From Blakeslea trispora (taxonomy: Eukaryota > Mucoromycota > Mucoromycetes > Mucorales > Choanephoraceae), in assembly GCA_025331445.1 (NCBI GenBank), contig JAIWNE010000057.1, positions 62,001-126,000 of the forward strand: DNA of 64,000 bases, read 5' to 3'. The notes below the pieces were generated by a model that did not search any database, was not told the origin of the DNA, and was given only the letters and a program-made list of their open reading frames with translations. Position 1 is the stretch's first letter. Each line of letters begins with the position of its first letter. A program made the translations under genes and the position numbers. Positions 43,942 to 57,199 of the stretch are shown piece by piece.

Positions 43942-45330
43942 GATGGTAATCTCTGTCTTCTTAAATAAGACAGTCGCGCACTGATACCAGTTGAGCCGTA
44001 AACAATGCCTCTATCTCGAGCGTGTATTGTTTTGTGTAATAGAAAGAAAAGAGAGGGTAAGAAAAAAAAATGTGAAAGCAGAGCAAAAAAAAAAGTTAAA
44101 TATGTGACCGTAACACTTGTACAACGCACGGCATTTCTATTCCTGGTGATGGAGGTTTAAAACTGCTTATTTGTCCTTATTATATTTCTCGATTCAGTTT
44201 ATTGTATTCGCCAGCTCAATGCCATGATCTGTATCTTGTCTCGATCCATATCCTCAAAAGGAGTAGATAGTGGATGAGATAAGCAAAGAAGAAGAGGAAG
44301 AGAGAGAGAAGCCATCAGATCCAAACAATATTACTTTTGGGGTTTTCCAAGTGTTTACAAAAATAGAACCAGCGGCTAAGACATTAGCGATTACAAGCAG
44401 TAATTGGTTGATGGCTTTTATTCCACAGGTTACCGGAGAAGTGGTGCTATTAGACTTTCTAGCCACACTTTATGTTCAGATCATAATATAAATAAATAAG
44501 AATTACACTCAAAATCCTTTTCCTATATATCTTTCTAATGCTAGCTTTGTTATACAATTTTCTTTTTTAGAAACCAATTTGCATAATGGGTGGGTGGCCA
44601 ACAATTTTCCATCTTTTGCTGCAGCAACATGTAGATTTTTCTAAAAGTCACATATGATTCCCTATTTTTATAGCAATTTTTCTTCAAGTTCTTTTGTATG
44701 AAGCTACACCAATCCCGAAAAATAATTCAGACTTTCTTAGTCTTTCTTGCTTTGGGAATTCATATCTTTTCATCTTGAGTTATTGTTGCTTACATGAATT
44801 TTGTGGTAAAGCAAACTAATAAGGTTTATCTATTACTTCCAGCGCGGCACATTCAATATCCAAGTCGCTTGAAATGCCAATACTCTCAGGAGCAAAGTCC
44901 ATTATCTCTGTATGATAAATTGAAAAAGAAGCAGCCAAAGTAATCTTTAGCTTTTGATATAAAATGATAAGATAAAGAATAAAAAACAGTACGTCCTTTG
45001 ATTCGTTTCTAGCGATACTTTTAGAATCGCATTGTTCTGCTTATGATGAATATACTAGAGAAAGTAAACATGTAGCGAACAAGATTAAATAACGATGAAA
45101 ATAATAGTATTAGCAAGTGCGTATATTCAAGCAGCCATGTATAACCAATGTTAGTTATTCAAAATCGTATTTATGGGCTACCTTAAAAGGCCTCTGTCTT
45201 TTCAATTCATTGTACGAGAATGATTAAATTTGGATCTACATCTATTTAGTGTTTTAATCTCTTTTCGTGTGGGCAAATCTTTTTCCACATCTTTGTATTC
45301 ATTACTTTAATAACTCGTTAGCTCTAACAT
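43942..45330. other. Intergenic region, no confident gene
   Basis: Open frames overlap on both strands at 44254-44491. The minus frame contains KVILFGSDGFSLSS, faintly like the start of a methionyl-tRNA formyltransferase, but it stops at once and nothing follows. Treated as non-coding. Confidence 0.4.
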
Positions 45331-45432
45331 ATGGAAGTTCTCAATAATGTTAATATTAGCAGAGAAGAAAAAAATTATTGGGACAATTTCCTTTTTCCAG
45401 GAAGTTCAACTGTAGACCTTATTAGGGCCTAG
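45331..45432 (+). pseudogene. Third, diverged start of the MEV...NISREE family
   Basis: A 33-codon frame, MEVLNNVNISREEKNYWDNF and on to TVDLIRA then TAG. It shares MEV, NN and NISREE with the gene pair at 38977 and 40108. It ends quickly, so it is a fragment or relic. Confidence 0.35.
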
Positions 45433-45439
45433 AGGGAGG

Positions 45440-45930
45440 CAGTACCCTCTTCGATCTTTCTCTTTACAGGATTAATCACTGACTCCGGCATGACATTCTG
45501 CAATAAAAGGAAATAATAAATATACTGTAGGGCTCAAGATATATGATCTTGCTTACTATTAGGCTTACGAAATGTTGCACTATGCTTTGATTGATCAGTC
45601 AAAACTTGACTTGGTCGAGCGTCTGGGACCATGAGGAAGCCAACGTCACCCAGGAAAAAATAAAGTCTGGCTTCATTGTCACACATATCCTTACTGTTGC
45701 TTTTGCTGGCGTCTGAAAGAGGTATTTGACTGGAAGAACCATATAGTTAGTGAATTAATATATTTGAAAGACTTGATCACTTACTGATCACTAGTAAACT
45801 CTTTGCATTTGCAAAACACTCTTTCGACAAAGGAAAGCAAATGATGGTTACCAAAGCTCTCCTCAGAGCCACAGGGAGAGCGCCACTTTTTCTCCATGAG
45901 GTCTTGGCTTATCATCATTAATAATTTGGA
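45440..45930 (-). CDS. Possible small spliced gene, hypothetical
   Basis: Minus strand. An exon beginning near MMISQDLMEKKWRSPCGSEE and ending CKCKEFTSDH is followed by an intron with GTAAGT donor, CACTAAC branch and TTCCAG acceptor (about 45784-45727). The next exon reads IPLSDASKSNSKDMCDNEAR, LYFFLGDVGFLMVPDARPSQ and VLTDQSKH. A further GTAAGC donor and TGCAG acceptor (about 45572-45500) may lead to NVMPESVINPVKRKIEEG. The phase of this last junction is not settled. No known domain. The good splice signals suggest a genuine or recently lost gene. Confidence 0.35.
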
Positions 45931-48900
45931 TTCTGAACTTCTTTTCTGTGTGGCTCACTAGGCCATTTGCCACAACAAGTCCTCAATTTCTTTTTACTTC
46001 TTCTCTTCAGCAAGCTATTTGAGATTCGATTTAGTCTTTGCTTTTTCTATAGGGTTTTGCTGCGGGCGTGCCATTAGGATATGACGCTCACAGCTATACT
46101 AGAAGCTACATGACTAACCTCTTATTTTAAAAGGCCTAAAGTATGAACATTGTTTTAATCTTTTACTTCTCAGATACTTTTTTAGCTCTTGAAAAGATGA
46201 TTTACCACATCTGTAAGAAGAAGCTAAAAAATCTTCTAAACAATCTACTTTGTGTATGTTGTTTATACAAGAAAAGACTTTTGATGTATTTATCTAAGCA
46301 AACATTAGCAGATACTCACGGGCTACTGAATGGCCTTGTTGCCTCTTTATATATAACATTCATTTTATCTTGTAAAGTAATCAGAGGAAAGAAAAAAAAA
46401 ACAAATACTTTTTCTCTCTTTTATCTTTTGAATCAGATTGACCACATCACTGATCATTCTTATCATTGACTGATATATTGATTATTGGGGTTTCTTATAT
46501 AAACCAAGTTCATTATTGTTCTATATTAATGTACACCTTGGTTTTTTGTTTGGTGATAGAAAAAGACCAAAACCCTGTTCTTAGAATTTAAAGAAGAAAT
46601 CAGCATTGATCATTCACAGTGATAACTGCTAGTTATTCTGCAGTAAAAAAGAGAACAAAATAATACATTAGTGCTCTTATATTAGCAAAAACAGGCAAGT
46701 TAATGATGACATACAAACAGCAATATAGCATTTATATGTAGTTGTATTTGTCTCAATAGTTGGTCGGTTTATACAGCGCATCTTGTTGGTTATGCCTATA
46801 ACTTGGACAATCGTAGAGAAAAGAGTCTGCTTTGGTATTGCAGAAGAAGTAGACAATAATAAAGCTTGACTTGTTGACACTCTTGTCGGCGAATCTCATT
46901 GGTTCCATGCTTTTGAGAGTACTTATATTACTTCATACAATTTTGGTGTACCAAACTTTAGTGTATAGTGTTAAAAATGTCTACATGTTTTTTCTTATTT
47001 TGTCTCGCTACAACGATACATTGTTCAAAATAAGTGGTAAGCCTTTGCCTTTGGTACTTCAACATGTAAACAATAATCATTGGGTTACACTAAGCACAAA
47101 TAGATCACAAAGCCTATTCAGCCCATAACCAACGCAGTTCATGCTAAGGTTATGGCAAAATATACGAAAAGACACAAAAAAGTTCTTTAAACTTACATGG
47201 TTTTATTAAAAGAAAAATCAGATGCCGTTTCTGGCTATTCACCATCAAGGCAGTTATTTCTTTCAGGTTGGATAAACTAATTCTATTATAGGCGGAAATG
47301 AAATGTGAGCTATCTTCATTTTTTGAATCAGGAACAGCATGTTATTGTATATGTCTCATATACATACTCTATTCAGCCAATGATGCTAGAAGTGGTTTTA
47401 GAGATAAGTGTAAATAGATTGAATTCTCAATTTGTTTTATCATCATCCTGTCATATTCATTATTGCACCAGATTGGATTCAGTATTGCAGATGTCAATAG
47501 TTTATTCATTATGATGAGGTCTGGATACTAAAGTATAGATGAAGCAAGTACAGAACTATGGTAAGAAATGTTGTCAGCTGCGGCAATTGAATCTCTTTCT
47601 AGACAAAAAAATTTCCTTTTTTGTTCTACTTATGGTGATCTGAGCACATTTGAGTCTCAACAATGATAACAAGGTTACATGTAAAACCAAACAAATCATA
47701 AAGACAATCACATCATACAACAATATCTATCGCGGTAAGTTATCACTAGATAAAGCATCTGAATTAAACTTAAAAAAGTTCTCAATACACAGAATCAGAC
47801 TCTACTACTCAATAACATCATTTATCCCTATAAGTTATGTAAAGACAAGGAAGTGATGAGAGTGACGTAGCATATGAAACAAGTATACTAATTTAGAGAA
47901 CAAGCTGTAAATGATTATACCACATAATGATTCAAAGGAAACCTATAAATAATAGTTGTAGCGACAATCCATAAAACTCTTCTTCCAATTTCTATACGAA
48001 ATAAAACAACTACAACATTCTTAAAGTAATTTCTTTGTCTTTCCATTTTTTTGTTGTTGCTTCAGTGTTACCATTACCATCATACTGACTCCTCCAACTT
48101 CCTTTTTTAATCCATTTTCCTTTTCCTTATGCATCTTTCTGTCCGTGATTCTTTAGTATAAACATCTTGAATAAAACGCAATCTTTTAGCTTCTACTCTT
48201 CATTTCATTCGAGCTACTTCAATATCTAATTGAGTTTATCATAATAGTTTCTGCTTCTCAAGTCAAATATAAAGTTTGTTCACCCAGCTCATTTTAGGAC
48301 CAGAGTGGCTTCTTTTTTTTTTTTTTAGATCAGATGCGTTAAATAGCTCTTTAGCACAAACATCCATCATTTGATATTTCGACTACTTTTCTTTCACTCC
48401 TTACCTTTACTTTGTTTTGCGTCTAAAGATCTACTAAAACAAGTGTGTCCTCAATCTATAGGAGTATCAGATATACATCAATCTAAAATAAACATATGGA
48501 ATACATTATACTCCAAATTTAAGAAACATCAGAGAGTAGACAGATTTCGTAATATATCCGGATTTCGAATTGAATAGTTAAGCTAGATGTGGTAAACACT
48601 GCAATGGCAATTAATGGAAGAAAAAGGGTAAGCAAACTAAAGTACAGGTCGCCAATATTTTTCACCCAATCTCTCCTGCAGGAGAATGAATATGAAAGAG
48701 TTTTGCTATGGAAAAGAAACAATTGTTTCTGTGTAGGTCACATATACATGGCAGGTCTGTTCCGTACAGGACTAGTTTTTTAGTAACCTACAGGAGATTC
48801 GAGTATACACGCACAATTCCACAACGTCAGCCGGCCATATTCATGTTGACAAAAAGCAATAAAGTTATCCTACACCAAAAGGCTTTTTTTTCTATATCAC

Positions 48901-49329
48901 GCGAAACAAAATGTTTTTTTTACTGTCCTACTATTACTTGATGCTAATAGATATCATGTATTGTTATGAGGCTTTTATCAAAAATTGTAGTATCACGAAC
49001 AAAACTTCTATCCACAAGTACCAATAATCAAAAAGATTACTCGCAAAATAGAGGATATGACTGTGTCTACCTCTCTTCTTTACTCGCCAGCTTTTCATTT
49101 TACCCAGTTATCTCAAGCTACTGATAAGACAAAGGTTAGAGAGAAGAGAAATTCATGAAAAAAACATCTACATTTTGGGCTAGCCGATGATTGCTACAAA
49201 CCCCTTTCAAGAACCTAAAAGGTTTCATACTTATGCTTAAACAAGAAAACAATCTAAAAAACTTGCATGGATTTTTAACACAACTCTTTTCTTTTTGGCT
49301 CAAGATTGCTTTCCAGGCCCACACAAGTT
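45931..49329. other. Long AT-rich region without recognisable genes
   Basis: Frames of 60-110 codons occur on both strands but are low in complexity, overlap each other and lack domains. It probably contains eroded element sequence leading into the LINE relic on the right. Confidence 0.45.
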
Positions 49330-51490
49330 CTTTTTTTTGTTTTGTTTTAGAAAAAAAATCAGTGCGCAAATACTCTTGGAAAACACTGTGTTCTTCATTT
49401 GGAAGTTTTCCCTTAAAACCAATTTTCTCTACGGTTTATGAACCTCTCCAAGCTTTCAATACAATAGCCTTACATATACATTTTGTTTATTCGGATGATT
49501 TCTTGCCTTCAGAATCTCAATATGACTGGAATACTGCTATACCACCTTTTCCTATAGACTCTTGTCCCTTCGCTCGGCCTGATGTTTAAGCCACCACAAA
49601 ATCTCTTCCCAACCAAAAATGTACCTGGCATTGATCGTGTTGTAACAAAGATGCTGCTTCCTACATACCATACTACTAGCTCTCTCTTGTTGTACTTATT
49701 CCAATTTCGTTGGCACCTCCTCAATTGCGTATACCTCAAGTGATTTCTATCTATGAGAAATGTTCCCTCAAAGATCCCTCAAGCTTCTGCCATATTGACA
49801 TCACTTCAGTCTTTATGAGAATCCTTAAAATACATACAGCTTCATAGCCTTGCACTCGACCACCCTCAAGTCAGCTCTCGCGAAGCCCGTAGCTCACTTA
49901 ATTAAGCCTTATGCTATGTGGAAAATTCGTTATAAGCTTCCACGTAAACATCATGCTGATCCAACGCTGGCCATCTTCGATACTAAATCTGCTTATGAAA
50001 CAATCAATCGCAACTTTACATGGGATGAAATCAAGCCCCACTTACCGTCTCACCTCCTTCATGTTCTTTGTAACTTAGTAAATGATATACGAATTGAAGC
50101 TCTTCCGAAAAACGTGACTTCAGCTGGATTTTTAACTACTACGGGCGTCCTGGAAGACTCAATTCTCTCCCTTTCGTGTTTTGTCTATATCAACGAGCTG
50201 TTTGACATTCCAAGGCTTTGGTTTTTAGAGAATGCTTCGCTTGAAATCATAATCCTTTCAGCCACTCAGTTTCCTTGCTTAATACATGCGGATGATATTA
50301 TTTTGATATTTGCCTCGTCTTCAACGCAAGATCTGCTGGTTAAGTGTGAAGATCAGGGTTTCTGTTTAGCGTGTCGATAGAACCCCCGGAAATGCGTCGT
50401 CCTTGCTCCTACGCCTCTCACAAACCCGTATATTCTTTACAATATTCCCTTCTACGAAGTACCTCTTTTCCTTACCTAAGCATCCCCACAAAGCCTGGCA
50501 ACTTCCTTGATCCAAACTCTTTTACTCAACAAAACATCAACAAGTCTTTATTTACAACGAAAGTAATGTCTGCGACTGGCATCCATAAATCTGTCCTTAT
50601 CGAATTAACGCCTTCCCGCTTCTAGACGCATATAGCGCATCCTCGGCTAGAACATGGCCTTAAAATCAATATCCTCAGCCTACTTGATACCTGTCAAACT
50701 ACTGTTTTCGTCGCATTTTTAGTGACCACTCTTACTCTTCCTCCAAGATGATACTTCACCTCAACAAATTGTTTCGCACACAAGAACGTGTACATATACT
50801 GCAAGCTCAATACATCCTCCGTTTCTCATAATTTTCAGACGACGCTCTCCTGACCATAATCCTTCCTTTCCTTCGCCAATCTTCAATAGCTTTACCTCCA
50901 TAAATCCTCCTGATGAAAGCAATTCTCCTCCTCTTCTTAAATTCTTGACCGACGATCCTTCAAATTAATTCAATGTTCGCTCCATCTCAACTGTCTTAAC
51001 AAACGTCGAAATCGCACTTACTCTTAGCATCTTTCTGCATGTCAAAATACGCAGATAGCTAATTTCATCCTTTGGCTACTAATGACCAACCCAGAACATT
51101 GTCGTCTTATTCGATGGCGTCTTAGTTGGCTGCCCATTATCGTCCCTCTCCTTGCCCTCTATATCCTTCTCGACCCTTCCGTAGAGCCCATGTCGTTCAT
51201 TGCCTATAAGCTCACAAGTGGCTACAAATGCCACAGCCTATGCAAGGCTCTCTGTCATTCTCTTTGAACATTCTTCCAGCCAAACAGCTTCGTTCCTTGA
51301 TCCAGTTCCCTCCTTGAAAGATCCGGTAGTTGACTATACACCACATCTTGCCTATTTCAGGATTCCCTCACTCCAAGTAGATCCCGGTTCTCTGCTGCTA
51401 CACTGGTTGTTCCTGCCTACTGATACTACATACATATATCGCTCCTTTCCATTTCTACCTTTCTCCTAAAAGATTTTTAGTTTCTTCCGC
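49330..51490 (+). mobile_element. Highly decayed LINE ORF2 relic
   Basis: Pieces align in order with the ORF2 of the element at 23665. VRKYSWKTLCSSF (versus RLSWKNFCDSLE) comes first, then a stretch near 49600 reading PPQNLFPTKNVPGIDRVV (versus LPTRKAPGNDHLK). An RT fragment at 49850-50380 has AIFDTKSAYETINRNFTWDE (motif A), TGVLEDSILSLSCFVYINEL (motif B, with QG changed to ED) and CLIHADDIILIFA (motif C). The end, RLIRWRLSWLP near 51100, matches MVRWRLGRF. There are many stops and frameshifts. Motif substitutions show it is much older than the 23665 copy. Confidence 0.75.
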
Positions 51491-52960
51491 CCCTCAATCT
51501 GCCTAGGGCAATTCAGTTTTCAATCTACGTGTTCACAAACCATTTTTTTTTTAAATTTCAGAATAAAGTGTGAAGATACTATCAATCATATGACTGATTA
51601 AGAGTGGTAAATGTGTCGGGATTGACTACCATGAAAGTTCCGATTTTTCAAAGCTTAAATGTTTGTCTGAAAAGCCTTGTGCGTCCCTGGCCCTTTATAA
51701 TAAGTTCTTCATCCATATAAATAGCACTTTATGCTATAAACATTGTGTACGCATTTCTCCTAGTGTTAGCACAAAAAGGAAAGGAATGTAGTCATGTCTG
51801 ATTGACAATGGCTGCTCAAGCAAGAGCAAGCTCCCTCGCTAAAGAAAACTCTTTTATACAAGTCAAAAAGGCTTAACACAAAACAAAACCTATTGTATTA
51901 CTGGGAGTTGCAGCAAATACAGGAGGTGTGAAAAAAGATGGACAGTAAGGTTGCCTTCAGTAGCAAGGAAAAGAGTACTGTCTGAAGTCTAAAAACGACT
52001 TCAAACTAATTCAGAATCTAATGTAAAAATTTTAACAGACATCTGGCTTGATAGGTACCTAGAGATCATATTCAGCAGCCTTAAGAAGACAACACAAATG
52101 CTAAGGAAGCTCCTCTAGCTGAGTCTGAAACGAATAAAGAAATCGAATTTTTTATGACGACTGACGATAAACTGCAAGCGAATAGCATTGGCATCAACCT
52201 ATTAATACTAGTTTTAAAACAATACTATCGCCATGAAAATCAGAGTAGTGTAATGCGAGAAAGCCAAAACCAGACGAGGAAAGAAGCTTTTTGAACGTAT
52301 TTTTTCATTTGTTACAAATTGCCGAGATTGCAGACTCACGTCATAGAAGCAAAAGCTTATCGTGCGAATAAAGCAAGATATCGTACATACCAGCATTCAC
52401 TCTAATCTATATTCTTTTTGCCTACAACTATAGATACTGCTAGGATTTCCCATTCAGCTATATACAAAGAAGAAACAGTCGCATACATGAGGTGCTCTCA
52501 AAAATTGAACAAATGAAGTTCAAAGCTGTAACCAATTGGGCTTCAAAAAGTAAAGCAGACTTGTTTTAAAATCCGATCAATGCCTTCAGGAAGGATGCTT
52601 AATTGACAGTAGACGCAATATACCACTCAATCTTCATTAAAGTGTCTTTATAGAACTTTCAATCATGGCTAAACAATGACAAAGAAAACTTGCCTTTGCT
52701 GGTGTTGAAGCACGATGCAAGGCTAAAAATGCCAATTATAGGGCTATTATGACGACATGTTTGTGACACAAGAAAAAAAAAGAAAGAGAGTCTGGATTCA
52801 ATTGATTTTTTTTAATTTACCGTCACATCAATAGTGTATTTTTTTACACCTCCTCCACTAACTTGCCTTCTCCTCGTCTTTTCCATTTCTTTCTTCTCCT
52901 TTCTACCTTTTCTTATTCACCTTATCCTTTCGCTTCTACAAGAAGCAATCAAATAACAGC
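51491..52960. other. AT-rich spacer, no gene seen
   Basis: No coding signal; contains the promoter of the phosphatase gene, with CT-rich tracts at 52845-52935 just before its ATG. Confidence 0.5.
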
Positions 52961-55595
52961 ATGAGTATAGCATTCGAATCACCTACACGAGGAAATGCAG
53001 CTAGTGAAGCTTACTTCACTCCTTTGAATATGCCAACTATTTTAAATACACAAGCAGAGGATCAACAACAGCAACAGCAACAACAGCAACAACAACAACA
53101 ACAACATCAACAACAAAACACAAGTGCCAATACACCTTATTATACTGCTCCTATCAACCCTTCCATTCATCAAGAATTCCTTAACGCCATACAAGCTCGT
53201 CATGCTAGTCAGCCTACTGTATTGACGAGCCCAACCTCACCTATGGGTCCCACAATCAATGGTGGTTTCAATTTAAATATGGGATCATTAGCTGCACGTA
53301 GACAAGTACCTTCTTCATCACCTACTAAATCAAGTACGCTTTCACCTATTGATGCGCCTAAACTAAACCAACTGCTGGAGACTCAGAAAGAAAACTCATT
53401 ATTGGTTTTGGATGTACGCTCTTTTGTGCAATATTCACATTCAAAGATCCGTGGCTCCATTAATGTGTCTATACCCAATACGATATTAAAGAGACCTACA
53501 TTTACGTTGGACAAGGTTTATGAGGCCATTGTACTTGATCAAGCACGCGAAAGACTGAGAAGTTGGGAATCTGCTGAACACATTGTTTTTTATGACCAGC
53601 AATCACAGATATTACAAGAAAATAGTGCGTCTGCTTTTTTAGGTGCTAAATTGATCCGAGCAGGCTATAGAGGCCAGTTGTATTATTTAAAAGGTGAGGC
53701 TTGTTACACACGCACAAAGGTTCTAAAAAAAAAAGACATGAAGAGAAAAAAAGAAAATAGAGACATATTGCACATTGCTTTTATATGTTTTTAAGCAAAG
53801 AGAAAAAGAAGAAGAAAAAAAAGTGTATAAAAGGAAAAAGGGACTGAAGTGGACGTAAAGAGAGAGAGAGAAAAAACAATACTAATCTCTTATCTCTGAT
53901 TACTTTTAGGTGGCTTTGATGCCTTTTCAGAGTCTTTCAAGGAAAATTGTGAATCAAGTGCCACTTCACCTCAGTCTAACAACAACAACTTTGGTCCACC
54001 TACAATAGGAGGTGATGGTTTTTCATTGAATTTACCTTCAGGACCAAAAGGTGGTCGTCCAAAATTACGGCTCAGTAATTTGCCTACAGCAGCTCCTGTT
54101 CTTGGACCCTTTACAGCACCAGTACCACAGTTTGAAAACCAGGCATTCAACCCTTTCTTCTCTAACATTCGTCAAAACATGGAACTATCGCATGGACCTA
54201 TTCGCGAGCGATTTCCTATTCGCTTACCACCCAAACATAACGCTATAGATCAATGCATTCGAATAGATGCCTCTATTGTTACTCCACGCTGTGTCGCTGG
54301 TAGTCACATCGAAGATGACAATCATGGTCACACTCGTTTCAAAGGTCCTGAATGGCTGCAGATGACAGTGGCAGAAAATGGTGCTCAAATCTTGGCCGAG
54401 ATGTATGAGGTGAGCAAGGCTATGATTTCGTTTACTCTACTGTTCTATTTTGCTGACTTTTTTTTTCGTTTTGTGTCTACAGAAATTGGAGCGAGTGGAG
54501 CAAAGACGACTACAGAACATCATGCATTTCCATTCAAAGCATGCAGATGATCCAGCTCAGTTTCCATTTAGTATTGTTGCTGGTATTGAAATGGGTGCGC
54601 TGAATCGTTATACCAACATTTGGCCATACGGTAAGTCTTTTGAGGAACCAAGAGAAACCTGTGCTCACAAAAGTCTTCTGTTCTAAAAATGTTTTACATA
54701 AAATTTAGAATACACAAGAGTCAAGATGCGCGAAAATAAGACGACAGATTATATCAATGCCAGTTATATTCAGTATATTGATAGTGATGAAAGTCCAAGT
54801 GATGCCAGACCTGAGCATATCAATACAAAATGTGTCAATGTCATGAAGAATTGTGTAACGAAAAACGATCAGCCGTATCGCCGTTACATTTCTACTCAAG
54901 GCCCATTGCCCACTACTTTTAATGATTTCTGGCAAGTTGTATGGGAGCAGAACTCGCGTGTTTTGGTCATGTTAACCAAGGAAGAAGAGATGAATAAGAT
55001 CAAATGCCATCGCTACTGGCCATCTATCATCAATGCACCTACTCGATATGGTGATCTCACGGCTGTCTTGATTAGTGAAACCAAGCACAAAGTACCCAAA
55101 GTAGATCCCGAAGATCCTGACAATGCTGATGATGTGGTCACTATCCGCCAGTTTATGCTGACAAAAGGCACATCTCAACGACAAGTGACTCATTTACATT
55201 ACACAGGCTGGATGGACTTTGGTGTGCCGGACAACCCATTAGGTACCTTGCAAACTATTCAACTAGCAGATGAAGCTCAGTCATCGTACACTTCAACATC
55301 GTCCGATATAGGGCCTATGATCGTTCACTGTTCAGCTGGGTGCGGCAGATCGGGTGCGTTTTGTGCAATCGATACTGTATTGTATCGATTGACGCATACA
55401 GACAGTAGTATCACTTCTAAGCAAGATATCCTCTTGCAGACTATTTCTCGGTTTAGAGAGCAACGATTGAGTATGGTTCAAACACTAAGGCAGTTTGTCT
55501 TTTGTTATGAAGCTATTTGGTGGTGGTTTCTTGGATACGGTCTTGAAAAGTCCGACAAGATAAAAACACAAGATGATATGGATGTTTCTTTGTAA
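52961..55595 (+). CDS. Protein tyrosine phosphatase with N-terminal rhodanese domain (Pyp/Ptp3-like)
   Basis: Exons 52961-53693, 53910-54409, 54483-54630 and 54709-55595 give 755 residues. After a low-complexity start with a long polyglutamine run (encoded 53065-53117), a rhodanese-like/CDC25-type module lies near residues 135-250: LLVLDVRSFVQYSHSKIRGS, then HIVFYD, AFLGAKLIRAGY. The catalytic PTP domain follows: YTRVKM, DYINASYIQYI, YISTQGPLP, TFNDFWQVVWEQ, YTGWMDFGVPDNP (WPD-loop region, here MDFGVPD), and the P-loop VHCSAGCGRSGAF with its Cys and Arg. The Q-loop is RQFVFCYEAI. This is the architecture of yeast Ptp2/3 and fission yeast Pyp1/2, which dephosphorylate stress MAP kinases (family knowledge). 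The exon junctions are all in phase. Confidence 0.9.
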
Positions 55596-55696
55596 ATATA
55601 ACTATATTATCAATTTATTTTATTCAGTAAAATAGAATACACAAAAAGATGGTTCAGTACACAAAATGAGAAAAGGGGATATAGATAATTAACAAA

Positions 55697-57199
55697 TTAT
55701 TGAGTTGTGTTCCATCTTATGATGCGCCTTCGTGGTTTCTTCTTCAGTTTTGTTCTAGGATCAACCTTTACAGTATGTGGTAGAGAGCGAAATGTAGAAT
55801 GCTCAAATGTATGCGAAATAGGCGAGATAGTATGATGGACAGTAGCTAGCTGAGCCAGCTTAGCTGCTACTGAGTTCTCTTTGGGATCAAGTACAATATC
55901 TTCATTCATGGTTGTCAGAGTCTTATGATGGTCCATGTCAATAGAGGGTCCTTCCGTAATATACCATGGCGCATCAATGTCGTCTGCATAAAGTTCAGCA
56001 GCCACCATTGAATTAATAGACGAAGCATTTTCTTCGAATGGACATGAAGAAACATCATCATCTTCGTAGAGTGATTTTTCTTTCTCTTTTGTTTGTTGAT
56101 GATAATCCGAACATGGTGTTTTTAGAGCTGCAAATCTGCTACTATACAGGGCGTTCAATGCAGATAGATTCGCCGCTGTAACAGGAACACCATCTGATGA
56201 TGGTGAGAAAGGTGTATGAGAATATAAGTCGCTGAAGCTACTGTAATGTTGTATGGATGGCTCGTACAAGAAACCATCTGGTCGCGTAAGAGAACAAGTA
56301 GGAGGTGGAGTAAGTTCGGGCATAGAGAAAGTATCGAAATCATCATTTGTCCTGCTTGTCAATTTAGGGGTTGAATAGCTTCTTTGGATTCCAGGATCAG
56401 AAAATACGGAACGAGTTGTACTTTTCTTTTGATTGTTTAATGATCTTATCCATTCCTCATGTCTTTCTTCTTTTTCCTTTTCGGATTGAATGTATCGCAA
56501 ACTGAGATTGTGTATCATGGTAGGCAGGTCTTCTTGAAATAAATTACGCAACTGATTTTCGATTTCACGCTGCAAGAATGTGCGTACACTTATCACATCA
56601 TCAAAGGTTGAGCTCACCAAAATGCTTTCTAAGGGATCGTTCTTGAAGACAAGTGTGATGCCTTTTGATTTTGAGACCACCAGCACAACAATGCCTCTCA
56701 GCTTCAAGTCACTTATTCTTAGAAGCATAGGTACAACCAGTGGCTGATCAGCAGCTAAAATATTGGGCCGTGTATGCCGGGGCAAATCGGATTCTTTCGC
56801 ATGCATAGGATTGGCCTATATGGAGAAGAGAATGATGAGAAATCACAAAAAGACCCGAAAATAAGGGTAACATGTGCTTTTCCTCTACCTGAACTTTTGT
56901 CTGAATAACAATGTATGCATCTCCACAATAAGTTAATTTAAAAATGCCGCGAAAAGTGTCTGCTGAGAGTTCACCAATTTCTAGTATTTCTAATTCAGGT
57001 GCCTTTTTGTTTATTAATGAGATTGTTTTAGGAGTACAGCAATATTACATACAATAGTGCCCATATTTAATTCTGTGACTAAGATATGATCGACTATATT
57101 TTTTGGTTTGTTTCCTTTATTTAGGGCAGTTTCGAGCTGTGCCTTGGCCTCTTCATAAAACGAAGAATCAAACTCTGGCCAGTTGAACCTGAAGGCCAT
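55697..57199 (-). CDS. MDM34: Mdm34, ERMES subunit (mitochondrial outer membrane SMP protein)
   Basis: Subunit of the ER-mitochondria encounter structure with Mmm1, Mdm10 and Mdm12; moves phospholipids between the membranes. Exons 57199-57053, 57002-56889 and 56815-55697 give 459 residues. The start [20 protein letters not shown] and [15 protein letters not shown] are diagnostic, followed by [51 protein letters not shown] and [19 protein letters not shown], together one SMP domain. The rest is Ser/Thr-rich and disordered, with a basic C-terminus ([13 protein letters not shown]). The N-terminal methionine at 57199 is typical. It converges on the phosphatase gene, with stops 101 bp apart. Confidence 0.96.

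Noticed and set aside
44254..44491. Minus-strand frame with KVILFGSDGFSLSS, like the start of a methionyl-tRNA formyltransferase
   Set aside because: Similarity is limited to about a dozen residues, the frame runs into Ser repeats and a stop, and no continuation was found in any frame.
46143..48941. Multiple 60-110 codon frames
   Set aside because: Compositionally random, overlapping on both strands, no splice-linked continuation or domain.
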